Assembly: GCA_019096195.1 (NCBI GenBank)
Contig: JAGTXK010000050.1
Coordinates: 682,001-746,000, forward strand
Reading direction: 5' to 3'
DNA from: Boletus sp. NGJ
Taxonomy: Eukaryota > Basidiomycota > Agaricomycetes > Boletales > Boletaceae
DNA: 64,000 nt
Shown here in pieces: positions 46,211 to 59,154 of this stretch. The notes beneath the pieces are model-generated. The model searched no databases, was not told the origin of the DNA, and saw nothing but the letters and a program-made list of their open reading frames with translations. Numbering within the stretch: the stretch's first letter is position 1; every line of letters begins with the position of its first letter. The translations under genes and the position numbers were made by a program.

Positions 46211-47058
46211 CTGCATATTCACAGACCATCACAACCACATCGCTCCCAACACGTGGAGCAGCTTTTTTGTCACACTTATCCACTGCCCCATCGCGCACTC
46301 AATACCAAGATTCATTGCCGGTGGGGCAGCTATGTAGAACTCACATAGATTTTGATCACACGCATTCTCGGACTATTGTGCCATGCCTTTTGTCTCAATC
46401 ACGTGTACTCTTGGACCATTGCATCACATCCTTTCATTCAGCTTCAGGTTCTATTCAAGTTGCTCTCTGTTGCTCTCTGTTGCTTTCGGACTCAGAGTTC
46501 ATCGTCCTCTCTGTTTTGTTCTCGGGACTCGGCTTTATGCAGTGTTATCATTATGTACTAATAAATGAATAAATGATTTGGTGGTCATACAAGAACTGGT
46601 ATGCCTACTAGTGGCTTGCAAGGAAACGAGAATCTGGAGAGTCTAGCACGGCCTAGCAAGGTAAGGATTTTCGGGCAACAAAATTTATATTCCGTACTAA
46701 GTCTAGCTAGAAATTGCAAGCCTAGCAAGGCTTTCTTAGGAGTAAGAGCCTACTATGCTCTAGCTAGTACGACATGTTGCTTGCGCGATATAGCAGTGAC
46801 GTGCAAGAAAGTGTATTTCCTCGCTAGGGCTACTATATCTAATAGCCCTTTTACGGTCTCGTACGGTCTAGCTAGGACTAGCTAGATTTGGGCACGTTCG
46901 TTGATGCAGGCGTTGTGTACGGGTGTTTCCCCTCTCCTAAATTTGATGCGTACATACCGACTCCGAAGTCCGTCTTCATGATCAATGCATTTACCCATTC
47001 CTTCGATTTCACTAGCGCGCTTCCCATAATATTTCCTGTGCAACGTCTTTTCTACAAC
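46211..47058. other. Intergenic region with CTAGCTAG-rich segment
   Basis: No gene recognised. From about 46,600 to 46,890 the words CTAGC, TAGCTAG and GCAAG recur repeatedly (for example GCCTAGCAAGG twice and CTAGCTAGTAC), which suggests a decayed small repeat or MITE. The rest is the 5' flank of Dus1. Confidence 0.4.
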
Positions 47059-48910
47059 ATGGCAGCCGTCACGGTCGAGTCCAGACACATCCCTGCAGTG
47101 ACACCCATTCCAATACCATCGCAGATCTCGAAACCGGGGACATCATCTCACAAACTCGCAGGGTACGAGTTCTATAGGACGGTGCTCGGTAGTCCAAAGT
47201 ATGTCGTTGCACCTATGGTTGACCAGAGCGAGCTGGTGCGTCGTGCGTCGTGTAAATTTTCTATATTTCTTGGGCTTACCGGGATCGACTTTATTTGGGT
47301 CTTTTGTGTGGTTATCGGTTGTGGTAAAGTAGCCATGGAGGATCTTGGCACGGCGGTATGGTGCACAGGTGAGCTGGTTTCGCCCACTAGACTTTGTTTA
47401 CATACAGACCTCCACTGCAGCTCGTATATACCCCCATGATTAACGCCAAGGTATTGAAATCAGTGTCTTTTCGGGTAGATGTCGCCCACTGACACCATGC
47501 TGCGCTCAACGTGCAATGTATCATTGTTGGTTCACGCCCTAGATGTTCTACCTTAATAAAGGAAAGAAGGGTCACCGCGATAAATTCTTCGATCTCTCTC
47601 ATGGCGAGGAAGGGGGACCTACTGATCGTCCCCTCATCATTCAATTCTGCGCCAATGATCCTGAGCAGCTACTCGAGTCTGCACGAGTACTCCAAGATCA
47701 CTGTGATGCAATCGACCTGAACCTGGGATGTCCACAGGAGATCGCGCGATCTGGACGCTATGGGGCGTTTCTAATGGATGACTGGAACCTGATTTATAAG
47801 CTAAGTAAGTCAAGTCATTCACTTACCCTCCTTCAATCCTTATTTTGACCTCTTTCCTCACCCAAAGTTAATACCCTGCATCGGGAGCTCAAGGTGCCAG
47901 TCACAGCCAAGTTCCGTGTGTTTCCCACCGCCGAAAAGACGGTCGAATACGCACGCATGCTCGAGCGTGCAGGTGCTCAAATACTCACCTGCCACGGCCG
48001 CCTTCGCGAGCAACGTGGCCAACACACCGGATTGGCAGATTGGGCCAAGATACGCGCCGTCAAAGAAGCCGTTTCTGTACCCGTATTTGCGAACGGCAAC
48101 ATCCTTTTCCACTCCGACATCGAGCGGTGTTTGGCAGAGACAGGCGCGGATGCAGTGATGTCTGCGGAAGGACAGCTGTATGATCCAGCGTTGTTCGCGT
48201 CGGCAAGCAGCAGTGACGGTAATGGCGCGGATACGAGGGAGCGGCTCGTTCCGGGAACGAAACACACATTTGACACGGGAGTGCACCTCCCGCACGCAGA
48301 CCTAGCACTGGAGTACCTGGAGATCGTACAGGGTCTACAGACGCCGACGTCGCTGAGCGCTGTCAAAGGCCACTTATTCAAATTGTTACGACCTGCGCTC
48401 GCGCGGGAGACCGACTTGCGGGACGAGTTGAGCAGTGTTCGGGGTCCACGGTCGTTGGAACGGTATATAGCCGTGGTATGGGAGATGAAACAACGGATGG
48501 ACGTGAGCACCCTGCGTTATCGTGCATGAGATTTTACATGGCTAATAGTGTTCCCTCTTCTTTACTTTTTCTCACCTTGATCCCGGTGTGTGGGACTATG
48601 ATTGGGATCTTAGCGTGATGCAAAGTGCGCAGAGAGTCTACCCGCGGAGGAGTCGATCAAACTAGAGCCTACGACTGGGCTGAAGATACTCCCGCACTGG
48701 TTTGCTCAACCCTACTTCCGCGTACAACCCACGTCCACGGAGACCGCGACAAAGAAGGAGCCGAAATGCGTGCACGGTTCTGACGTTAGACGTGAAATGT
48801 GTAGCAAAGACGAGAGAGATGGAGAAGACGAGAGGCGGAGTGAGTGTCGGCAAGAAGGCATCAAGCGGGTGAAGTTGACGACCGACTCTGCAGTTCCATT
48901 ACCCTTGTAG
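47059..48910 (+). CDS. DUS1: tRNA-dihydrouridine synthase, Dus1 type
   Basis: Six exons fit exactly and give 478 residues: 47,059-47,235; 47,333-47,368; 47,421-47,450; 47,543-47,804; 47,868-48,502; 48,614-48,910. Motifs in order: [24 protein letters not shown] then [42 protein letters not shown] with the catalytic Cys, [37 protein letters not shown] (FMN phosphate region) and [10 protein letters not shown]. The last exon restores [17 protein letters not shown] and a charged tail; the stop at 48,527-48,529 lies in the last intron. The enzyme reduces uridines 16 and 17 in the tRNA D-loop using FMN and NADPH. I chose ATG 47,059 as the first one that keeps the family N-terminus. Confidence 0.93.
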
Positions 48911-50171
48911 ACTCGAACACGAAGCGGATCGTCTTAGAGGATGGTTTGCTCACAAACAAAAGCACGGCTCCGAGGATACTCTTTTGGCGGAGATTGACCC
49001 TGCAAGGTGGGGGATGCACAGGTGCTATAGTGTTGCTGACCATGCCAGTGAGTTGACGGGTGACTTGTGAGATTGGAGCTCACTCTAAGAACGTTGCTGC
49101 CCAGTCAAGATCCTCTCTAGCACCCAAAAAGGTGTATCCAGTTTGTCATAGTCCTAGACGTGCCCCGTGACTCAAGGTTGTCTTGAACACCTTCGGATAG
49201 CAAAGCAATGGTTACAGGTTGCAAAATTGATTCACCAGTCCCTAGATAGTATGAATGGTGTCTTGGTTTGTGCATGTACCAACATAAATGGCAACCACTA
49301 GATGTCCTCATCCATTACAGACAAGGGGATGGTTGCGATATACAACCTTTCAAACCGCCACGCGACGCTAGACAAGAGTCAACATTTGTCCTCAAAAATC
49401 TCGTCTCGAGAGGAACTACAGCCGTGACGTGCGTCATGTCAGTCGGAGGGAGTGCAAAGTTTGCACGACAACGGTTGACGTGGGGGCCCAGTTCATTAAA
49501 TGGGTCATCGTTGTTTTATCAAGAACCTATGGCAAGTGACTTGTCTTGTTCTGTTCCCCATCTTGCTCGAGCTGCTCGAGGTCTTTGGTGATGTCAACAA
49601 GGTTTTGTCTGGCAAGACTGAAAAAGGCGCCACTTCCGTTACAGTGGGGATGGATCAGTGGATGGAGGTGTCGATGCGTTTGGGGCAGTGGAGAAAAAGG
49701 AGCTTGGATTTCAGTCGCACACAGAGGCATGAGAGACGTTGCGTCCGAGTCGCGCAGAGTCAGCTCATTGAAGCTGACTTGAGAGAGTGCCATCATCGAT
49801 GCTCACTATGTTAGACCTGGCATGTATTGCGGAATGAACAAACATACTAAGTACATACCTTCCGACTCGTTCCGAAGCCAACAGGAACAGAAAATTGCAG
49901 AGTGGGTCCACAAAATTAGCCGAGGCGTAAGCTATACTACGACGAGCTTTATCGAACGCTGAGTCTTTTTTATTTTGGCCGCATCTGTCATTGTCAAAGG
50001 CTATGGTCGCGTTGAGGACCATGGCACTGGCAGGGAGGTGGTGGTGTTGACTAAGCAAAACTCGGTGGCTGCGCGCTCCGGGAGAAGTCCAGCTGACCAA
50101 CTTCTTCGACCTGTACCCTCCGCATTCGCAACCTCCAAGTTCATTTAGTCCTCTCATTTCTCGCAGCAAAA
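48911..50171. other. Intergenic, no gene I can support
   Basis: Over 1.2 kb of CpG-containing sequence between Dus1 and poly(A) polymerase. Short frames exist on both strands. The most protein-like is on the minus strand at 49,796-49,527 (ARQNLVDITKDLEQLEQDG, a possible coiled coil), but no family is recognised and no exon chain could be built. Confidence 0.4.
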
Positions 50172-52721
<2,550 letters not shown>

Positions 52722-52797
52722 AAGAATAATCAAGACGCCTCAGTTGCCGTTGCGTGATAGCCCAGTCTTAGCCACGGGTGCTGTTGCGGCTCAATAG

Positions 52798-53521
52798 AAA
52801 ACGCGGTGTTCGCACCTGGTTATGGGCCCTCGCAAGTATACGTCTCCGAGAATGCATACTCCCAAGACTCCTCTTATGGGTCGTTAGCCCCTTGCTCGTT
52901 GCGGAATCGTGGTACTTTTGAGACATCTGGCTCATACATTAACTCGTCAATGCATACAGTCCCTGCTGTTGCTCTGTTTCCTTTCTTTGGATTTATTCAT
53001 TCTTCTTTCTACAGGCATTTCCCCGAAAACGAGGCGTTAGATGGATTTAAGTGCATTGCCACTCAAACACGGTATAACTAGGGAATGAGATTCAGCAGGA
53101 CGGACCCCTTTCGTCCTTTGTTGTCCTTGTCTCTTCCCTTTTCTTTCCGTCCAGACTTTTTTCTTTTCTTTTGTTTTTTCTCGTTCTGCTTGGTTCCGTT
53201 TATGATCTTATTTCGTTTCTAACGCTTCTTCGTTTTCCCGGTGTTCGTCTCCACTCTTCGGGTGGCCCGACCTACACACACACGCATGCCACCGTTGTAT
53301 TAAAGTGTTTCGTGTCTGTCCCATAAACACCTCCCAATAGCTCAAGACAAAACTTGTATCGTAATTTACGCATCAACTATAAATATTCTGCGACGTGACT
53401 TGTGTGAGTCTGGAAAACGAAACCGACCAAGACCTACTACATTTATTTATTTTTAAATCAAAGTCCACGATGGAAACATGAAACACGTACGGTCTTTCGA
53501 ACGCGGACGACAACAACCAAG
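52798..53521. other. Intergenic 3' flanks, pyrimidine-rich
   Basis: Convergent space between poly(A) polymerase and the membrane-protein gene. A long CT-rich tract lies at about 53,110-53,230. The ORF at 52,806-53,081 shows no known domain. Confidence 0.45.
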
Positions 53522-54980
53522 TTATCGATCGTTGACAGACTCCCCTGTATCATCGACACCCACGTTTGGTGCCAACCGCGACACCCGCCGACGGTTCGGC
53601 ACGAGCGGCATCAGCGTTGATTCGAACGTCGGGGGTTCGTCTAGTTGGCGGGTAGCGAGGACGATTTTGTCGCCGACCGATTCAAAGCCGAGATGTGCGC
53701 CGATCTTGAAGTCGTCTGATTTCCAGAGACGTTGGTAGAGGTAGGACGACCGGGATGAGGGATGGTGTTGGAAGTGTGGTGTTTTGAGCCAGAATCGGAG
53801 TCGGTGGCTTGCGCCAGGAGGGGTCGATGGGACTGGAATCGAGCTGGGGCGTAGTACGTCAGTTACTTTTGTGTGTGTGTATCATTCTGGGGAGAAAGGG
53901 ACTTGCTAGATGAGAAAGGAGACGGTTTGAGGTTCGCAGTAGAGTCTTAGGTGGTAGTTTTCAAAGAGTGTTCTGCCCGCGCCGCCGGCTTCGTAATCGA
54001 GTGAGAGCGCGTAAACGCCGGGTTCGACGGGTTTCCATCTACGTCATAGAGATCAGCTTGGGACAGACCATGGTGGAGGGGAGGAAAAGGTGAACGAGAC
54101 CTGACGATGAAGCTGACGTGTGCGCGTCCGACGATGGCTTGATAGATCAGTATGTTTTGGGCCGCATTTCGGAGAGTGGCAAAAGTGGCGTCGGTGATGG
54201 CCCTAAAATCGGGATCTCTACCGAACCAGAGGTCTTTCTCTCCAAATATGCGATGGTCGACGCCCGCCGTGCGTAGCCAGACGCGAAGATGGAAGAGAGA
54301 ATTCGTTGGGAGGCTGACTCTTGGGGGGAATGCACTGTTGGGTGTGTGATCAGTTGCGGGTGGGTTGACAGGGGGGAACGTTATGTTACAAAACGACAAA
54401 GTCTAATCCGCGGGGGTCTACGGAGAGCTTCATGGTGATGGGGTTGGAGATGGCGCGTTCGACGTGGCCGAGTTTCATGGACAGAGAGAAGGTGTAATGG
54501 TGTGGTCGACCTGCCTCTGACTCTACCCTGAAACCAGTGAGTGACTCGTTCGATATGGACGAAGACAAGGGTTACGAGATGAAGATCTGCAGGTGAGTGT
54601 TGCCTGCGGAGAGGTTGTAGGTGTACGTGAATGTCTCATGAGGTTCGATATGAAGGAACGAGCGGCTTGGAAGACGTGCTACTATGAGCTGGATATTATT
54701 AGACGCGAAATGAAGGGATACCGACTGCGAAAAGGAATGCAATGAGGAATGCTCCGAATGCAGTCCACTTGTACTATGATCGAGAGATCTATCGCCGCGC
54801 GCAAAGCTAGATCAACGGAGTTGACACTGATCAGAAGCGAAATGAAAGTACGGACGATCCTTACTGGGCACCCATCTCGATGCTCGTTCTCGGGCTGTGG
54901 GCCTTGCTCAATGGCTCATAGACGGGGAGGATCGAGTCGTCATCTGCTGCGTCCGCGCGGGCGCCTGTCTCGGTGGCATC
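53522..54980 (-). CDS. Uncharacterised single-pass membrane protein with beta-rich exterior
   Basis: Exons read by hand: 54,865-54,980 (acidic cytosolic segment DDDSILPVYEPLSKAHSP), 54,726-54,773 (membrane segment TAFGAFLIAFLFA continuing LIVA), 54,576-54,688 (HIEPHETFTYTYNLSAGN, with an NLS sequon), 54,390-54,527, 54,101-54,334 (PPRVSLPTNSLFHLRVWL; HRIFGEKDLWFGRDPDF), 53,907-54,038 (WKPVEPGVYALSLDYEAGG) and 53,522-53,843, ending at TAA 53,522-53,524. All junctions from 54,773 down keep phase, which supports a real gene. The intron 53,844-53,906 is GC-AG. The junction between the first listed exon and the membrane exon is off by phase, so the true 5' end is open. The topology suggests a type II protein with its C-terminal body in the lumen or outside. 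No family is recognised. Confidence 0.65.
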
Positions 54981-56270
54981 CTGGCAAATGATCTGCCAGA
55001 TCCCTGGACGTACGTTGGATTGATCCAGGGTGGATTCCCAGGAGAAGAGGGACAGAGGAGAATGGTTTCGGTTCCCAACTTGTTTTTAAATTCGTCTTTG
55101 CTTTTTCCCCGGTAGTACAAGGGAGATGAATTCAAGGTCGGACGCATTCAAACGTGCGTTTGGATTCGCCGTGCTCGTAAGTACTAATAATAATCAGTGC
55201 GTGGCAAGCCAGCTCACGATATTACACCGGATTGTTGGTGTCAGACGATACATCATAACGGCGTCCCGTCCGACTCCCATCTCCGCGAATAAAGGTCTTC
55301 CAGCCTCCGATGCTGGTCTAGTAGCTTGCTCGTCGTCATTTCTTTGGACTTCGCCCAGAGGGGTTTCTCCACTTGGATCGATCTGTCGAATGTATCTGAG
55401 ATGTTTGGCGTTTTCGCGTAGGAGAAATAGATGGAGTTGTCCTCCTGTCGTATTTGGAAAGCATCCAGGTTAAGGGCAAGACAAAGTTCGTGAATTACAT
55501 ATATACACTAGGCGTCGTCGTTGAAACGTTGACGACTAGGACCCAAGGTGCTTGCAAGTTGTAATGCTGACATGTGCTACTGGGAATCCAAGATACCAAA
55601 TACAGCGAAGGGTTCACGACCCATCAAAAGATTTATGAATCTGTTTCCAAATATATCAATATTTGTTGTGAATCGTGTACACACCCCTTGAAGTCAAGGT
55701 AATGTCTGGTGGACGTCAAAATTCGTTTATGTTGGACTTACATCAGCGAGTGGTATGGCTGAGGATTTCTGTCAATTGTTTGGTGAGCAACATGCTAAAC
55801 ATGGTTATTATGATGTGCTGTATGTAATCTATTTGTTCATTGTATTGTTAGTTGGCTCTCAAGGGTTTAAACATTCCATTTACATCAGTAAATCCACAGC
55901 ATTCTTTATTTGGCTTGTCTGGTGCTTCCTGTGTCTAATTTGTCTTGTGACATAATGTTAGTACCATAAGTCAATCAAGGTGGATAGATGAGGTCCACCA
56001 AGTCTTTATCTGCTTATCAGTCTTTAAACAACTTCAAATTAGATGGATTAGATGTGCTGGACAAAATTAATCTACTTAGATGTGTGTGTAGTATTAGGAA
56101 AAAGGTACAGTACAAAATGTGTAGTAACTGTAGGTTATAAGTTGAGGGTGGGCCAGGCCAGCACAAGAATATGTATGCAGCAATGACAGCATAGCACTTG
56201 TGGTTTAATGGTGGACAAGATCATGGCCTGTGAGAGTGCCTTTGAGCATGGTGACTGTCAAGTTGATGTA
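54981..56270. other. No gene recognised; passage into the CpG-poor right flank
   Basis: From 54,981 to about 55,480 CpG is frequent and may hold 5' parts of the membrane-protein gene. From about 55,600 onward CpG becomes rare and AT rises. The ORF at 55,755-55,955 (hydrophobic end FFIWLVWCFLCLICLV) has no family. Confidence 0.35.
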
Positions 56271-56474
56271 CAGTGGCTCAAAAAAGTGTCCCAATGTTTG
56301 GCTATTTTGCAAAGACTTGACATTTGCAAAAGAACCAAAAGGTATTAGCCCTAATCCTTGCCCTGAAGATGAGCCCTTAGTCATATAATTTGGTTGTCAT
56401 GGCACTGAGATATAGCCATATTAAAGTGACATGTCATTGGGACACTTTTTTGAGCAACATTTCTATTCTTCAAT

Positions 56475-58584
56475 TTAGTACTTTGTATGCCCTCCCTTTG
56501 CTTTTATCACTGCCTCTAGTCTTCTAGGCATACTCTCTATCAATCCTTGACACTCCTCAACCTCTATCTTCCCCCACTCCACTTCAATTCTCTAAAAGGA
56601 ACTTGCAATGAATGAAAGAAAGGACCTAAACCCAATATCTGAAGCATTGCTAACTAAAGCAATATGCGACAGAGAGAAGGGCAATTTCAAGGTTAGGTGA
56701 AACATGGTATCCTACTGGCTATGTATATACTACCGATAGTGGTGCATGGACCATGCTGTGCTATGACATCGTGGGTACTGGGTATAATGTCACAGGAATG
56801 AGGGAATGTTAGTGTCCAATGGCAAAAAGGGGGAACGATGGAATGAGATGTGTGCGGTATACACATGTAAGTGAAGGGTAGTCTGGAGCACTCTAGGTGT
56901 GGCTACGTGTGATGTGTCTAAAGGGGAACTAATAGATAGAAATGGAGATGAGGAACGAAAGAAGAAACGAAAAGGTGATGCGTGGGGCATCGCATGTGGT
57001 GATCGTTGGATCTGGTATTGAGATGGGATTGTATCGGGTGATAGATCGGGTCTTGTCTATGTCTTGGGGTTATGATCTGATGTTCACCTGATCAGTACTT
57101 GGGTTAATCTAGCGTGGGCTTGATTAGTACTTGGCGGTGCGAGGGGTGATCTATGGTGTGAACCAGAGATCGGGGGTTGAGTGGGGGATTCAAGGATCTG
57201 GAGGCAGGCTCCTGATTAGTACTTGTGTAGTGTACCGAGCGCTGTGTCAGGTACTATCTACAGGTGTGGTGTGTGTAACAAGCATATATGTGACAGAGGG
57301 GTTGTTGTCATCGTACAGGGCATTATGGCACGCCGGGTGGCTACCGAGCGCTGCATCAGGTAGGTCCACAGGGGGTGGCATAGTTTATAGGCGTGTGGGC
57401 CTTTCTTATGGCGGTGAATGCCGGGGTTAGCCATGAGGCTACTTGGTGTCATAGGTGTAGAGGATATGATGGGGGTACGACTAGTGAAAGTGTATGTAGG
57501 TGTATGCAGTCGTGTGGTGTATCGTATGGGGGCGGATACGGTGAGTGACTACTCTAGGTGTATGTGAGGCTAGGCTAGAATGGAGGTTGGTGGAGATAGG
57601 TGAGTGTATCGTCTGTGGGTAGTGCAAGAGTGTAGGTGGGGTTGCTAATAGATAAGTGGTATCAATGGTAATCGTTTCATTCTCTCCCAAAGCTCCCATA
57701 CTCCTTTTGGTGGTGTTGTATAGCTATTGAGTTTTTTTTTTGAGGATTTGCCAGAGATGTTCAATGGGATTAAGGTCTGGAGATTGTGCTGGCCAGTCAA
57801 GAAGCTTGATCCCTTGAGATTCCAGCCACTCCTTGGCTCTTTTAGAGGTGTGCTTGGGGTCATTATCTTGTTGAAAGATAATGCTCTCTTCAGGAATTCC
57901 AGAATTTTCCATGGAAGGAAGCAGATTATCCTCCAAAATGGAGACATACTGCTCAGCATTTATCCTCCCTTCAACCTCTGCAAGAATCCCCACTCCACTC
58001 CAACTCATGCATCCCCAAACCATCAAGGAACCTCCTCCAAACTTTACTGTTCCCTGAACTTCCTTGTCTTGCAAAGACTTTCCTGCCAATTTCCATACAT
58101 ACTTCCTTCCATCTGACCCAATCCTGTTGATCTTGGTTTCATCTGACCATCTAACCCTAGTCCAGTCCTCCACAGTCCAATGTTGGTGCTTGAGAGCAAA
58201 GGCTAGCCTATGTTGCCTATGCTTCACAGACAAGAGTGGCTTCTTTTTCTTGACTACAGCCTTGAGAGATGCAGACTTGAGAACATTCCTAACAGTTTGA
58301 GCGGAGACAGGAGAAGAGAGAGCAGAATTGATGAGATGGGTAGCCTGGACAGCATTTTCAACTTTGCCAGAGGTAATACTAGAGACAATTCTCCTTTTAT
58401 CAGTAGGAGAAAGTTTAGAAGGACATCCTAATTTGATGTTTTCCTTGCCTGGGTGGATCTCCTTGATAACCCTGGCCACAGTAGACTTCCCCAGACCAGT
58501 TTGGAATGATATTTGCCTAGTAGAAAGGCCAGATTCAGAGAGAAAAAGAATATTGGCTCTAGCAGAGGAGGGAATGGGTTTCAT
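56475..58584 (-). pseudogene. Tc1/mariner transposase copy 2, split by insertion and frameshifted
   Basis: Opens at ATG 58,582-58,584 and is almost identical to copy 1 over 280 codons, with the same catalytic blocks (WSDETKINRIGSDG, QQDNDPKHTSKRAKEW, WPAQSPDLNPIEHLW). A run of ten T (nine in copy 1) at 57,731-57,741 shifts the frame after LWQILKKK. The base missing in copy 1 near 3,684 is present here. The last ~30 codons lie beyond the nested insertion, at 56,593-56,475. Each copy is therefore disabled by different lesions. Confidence 0.9.
56594..57678 (+). repeat. Dispersed ~1-kb repeat, copy B, inserted in the Tc1 transposase
   Basis: The insertion is bounded by ATTCTCT at 56,587-56,593 and again at 57,679-57,685. 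The uninterrupted Tc1 copy 1 has this word once, so it is a 7-bp target duplication. The element begins AAAAGGAACTTGCAATG and ends AATCGTTTC. It is non-coding and has a doubled ACCGAGCGCTG-TCAGGTA block (about 57,234 and 57,343). Homologous to 22,148-23,067 and, reversed, 10,250-11,339. Near the right end TGGTATCA resembles an initiator-tRNA primer-binding site, which would hint at a retroelement derivative, but this is weak. Confidence 0.85.
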
Positions 58585-58937
58585 AATGAAGTAGGGTTGG
58601 CTGAATGGTATCTCTGCTCTTTATACCATTTGGAGTTATGTAAGTGACATAATCAGACAGGGTTGAAGCACAGCATCCATCAGAACCTTATGTTATCTAC
58701 TAAATGATAGTTGATAATATCAGGGTCAAATAAGTGTCCCAATGACATATCCTTTTAATAAGGCTATAACTTAGTCATGTGAGTTGGTTGTCATGGTACT
58801 AAGGGCTCATCTTCAGGGCAAGGATTAGGGCTATCAATGGACCAGCAAGGGTTAGGGCTAATACCTTTTGGTTCTTTTGCAAATGTCAAGTCTTTGCAAA
58901 ATAGTCAAACATTGGGACACTTTTTTGAGCCACTGTA

Positions 58938-59154
58938 TTAGGTCTAGGTTTCATCTTCTGTTTGTTGCTTGTTCCTTTCAACTTATAGCTAATGTACTTA
59001 GTCCTGGGCAATTCCTGCCCTCTTCTAGATTCTGTCAGGTTATGAGCCCTATTGGTGCAAGCTAAATAAGAACACTCAGTGACGACTCAACTTCACCTTG
59101 CACATCCCTCAGTGCACTTTAGTTCATCATGAACTCACTTCCACACCTTCCACC
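58938..59154 (+). other. Leader / possible LTR remnant before copia gag
   Basis: This begins directly after the Tc1 TA duplication. The first ~45 nt (GGTCTAGGTTTC ... TTCCTTTCAA) resemble the end of dispersed repeat copy C. The rest is probably the untranslated leader of the copia element; no primer-binding site was identified with confidence. Confidence 0.3.

Larger units (their letters stand above)
56271..58935 (-). mobile_element. Tc1/mariner element, copy 2, with a nested 1,085-bp insertion
   Basis: Same terminal repeats as the element at 3,326 (CAGTGGCTCAAAAAAGTGTC), with TA at both ends (56,269-56,270 and 58,936-58,937). The interior is nearly identical to copy 1 except for a short deletion in the left arm (loss of about 32 nt between TAGCCCTAA repeats), a rearranged stretch near 58,770, and the insertion at 56,594-57,678. 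Without the insertion it would be about 1.58 kb. Confidence 0.93.

Noticed and set aside
48503-48529. Stop codon at 48,527-48,529 as the end of Dus1
   Set aside because: It lies in a GTGAGC...TTAG intron; the next exon restores the conserved [11 protein letters not shown] block and the correct phase.
52806-53081. 91-codon plus ORF after poly(A) polymerase
   Set aside because: No homology recognised; probably 3' untranslated sequence.
56594-57678. Interpretation of the dispersed repeat as a solo LTR
   Set aside because: Ends are not TG...CA and the duplication is 7 bp; the TGGTATCA word inside the right end is too short to prove a primer-binding site.
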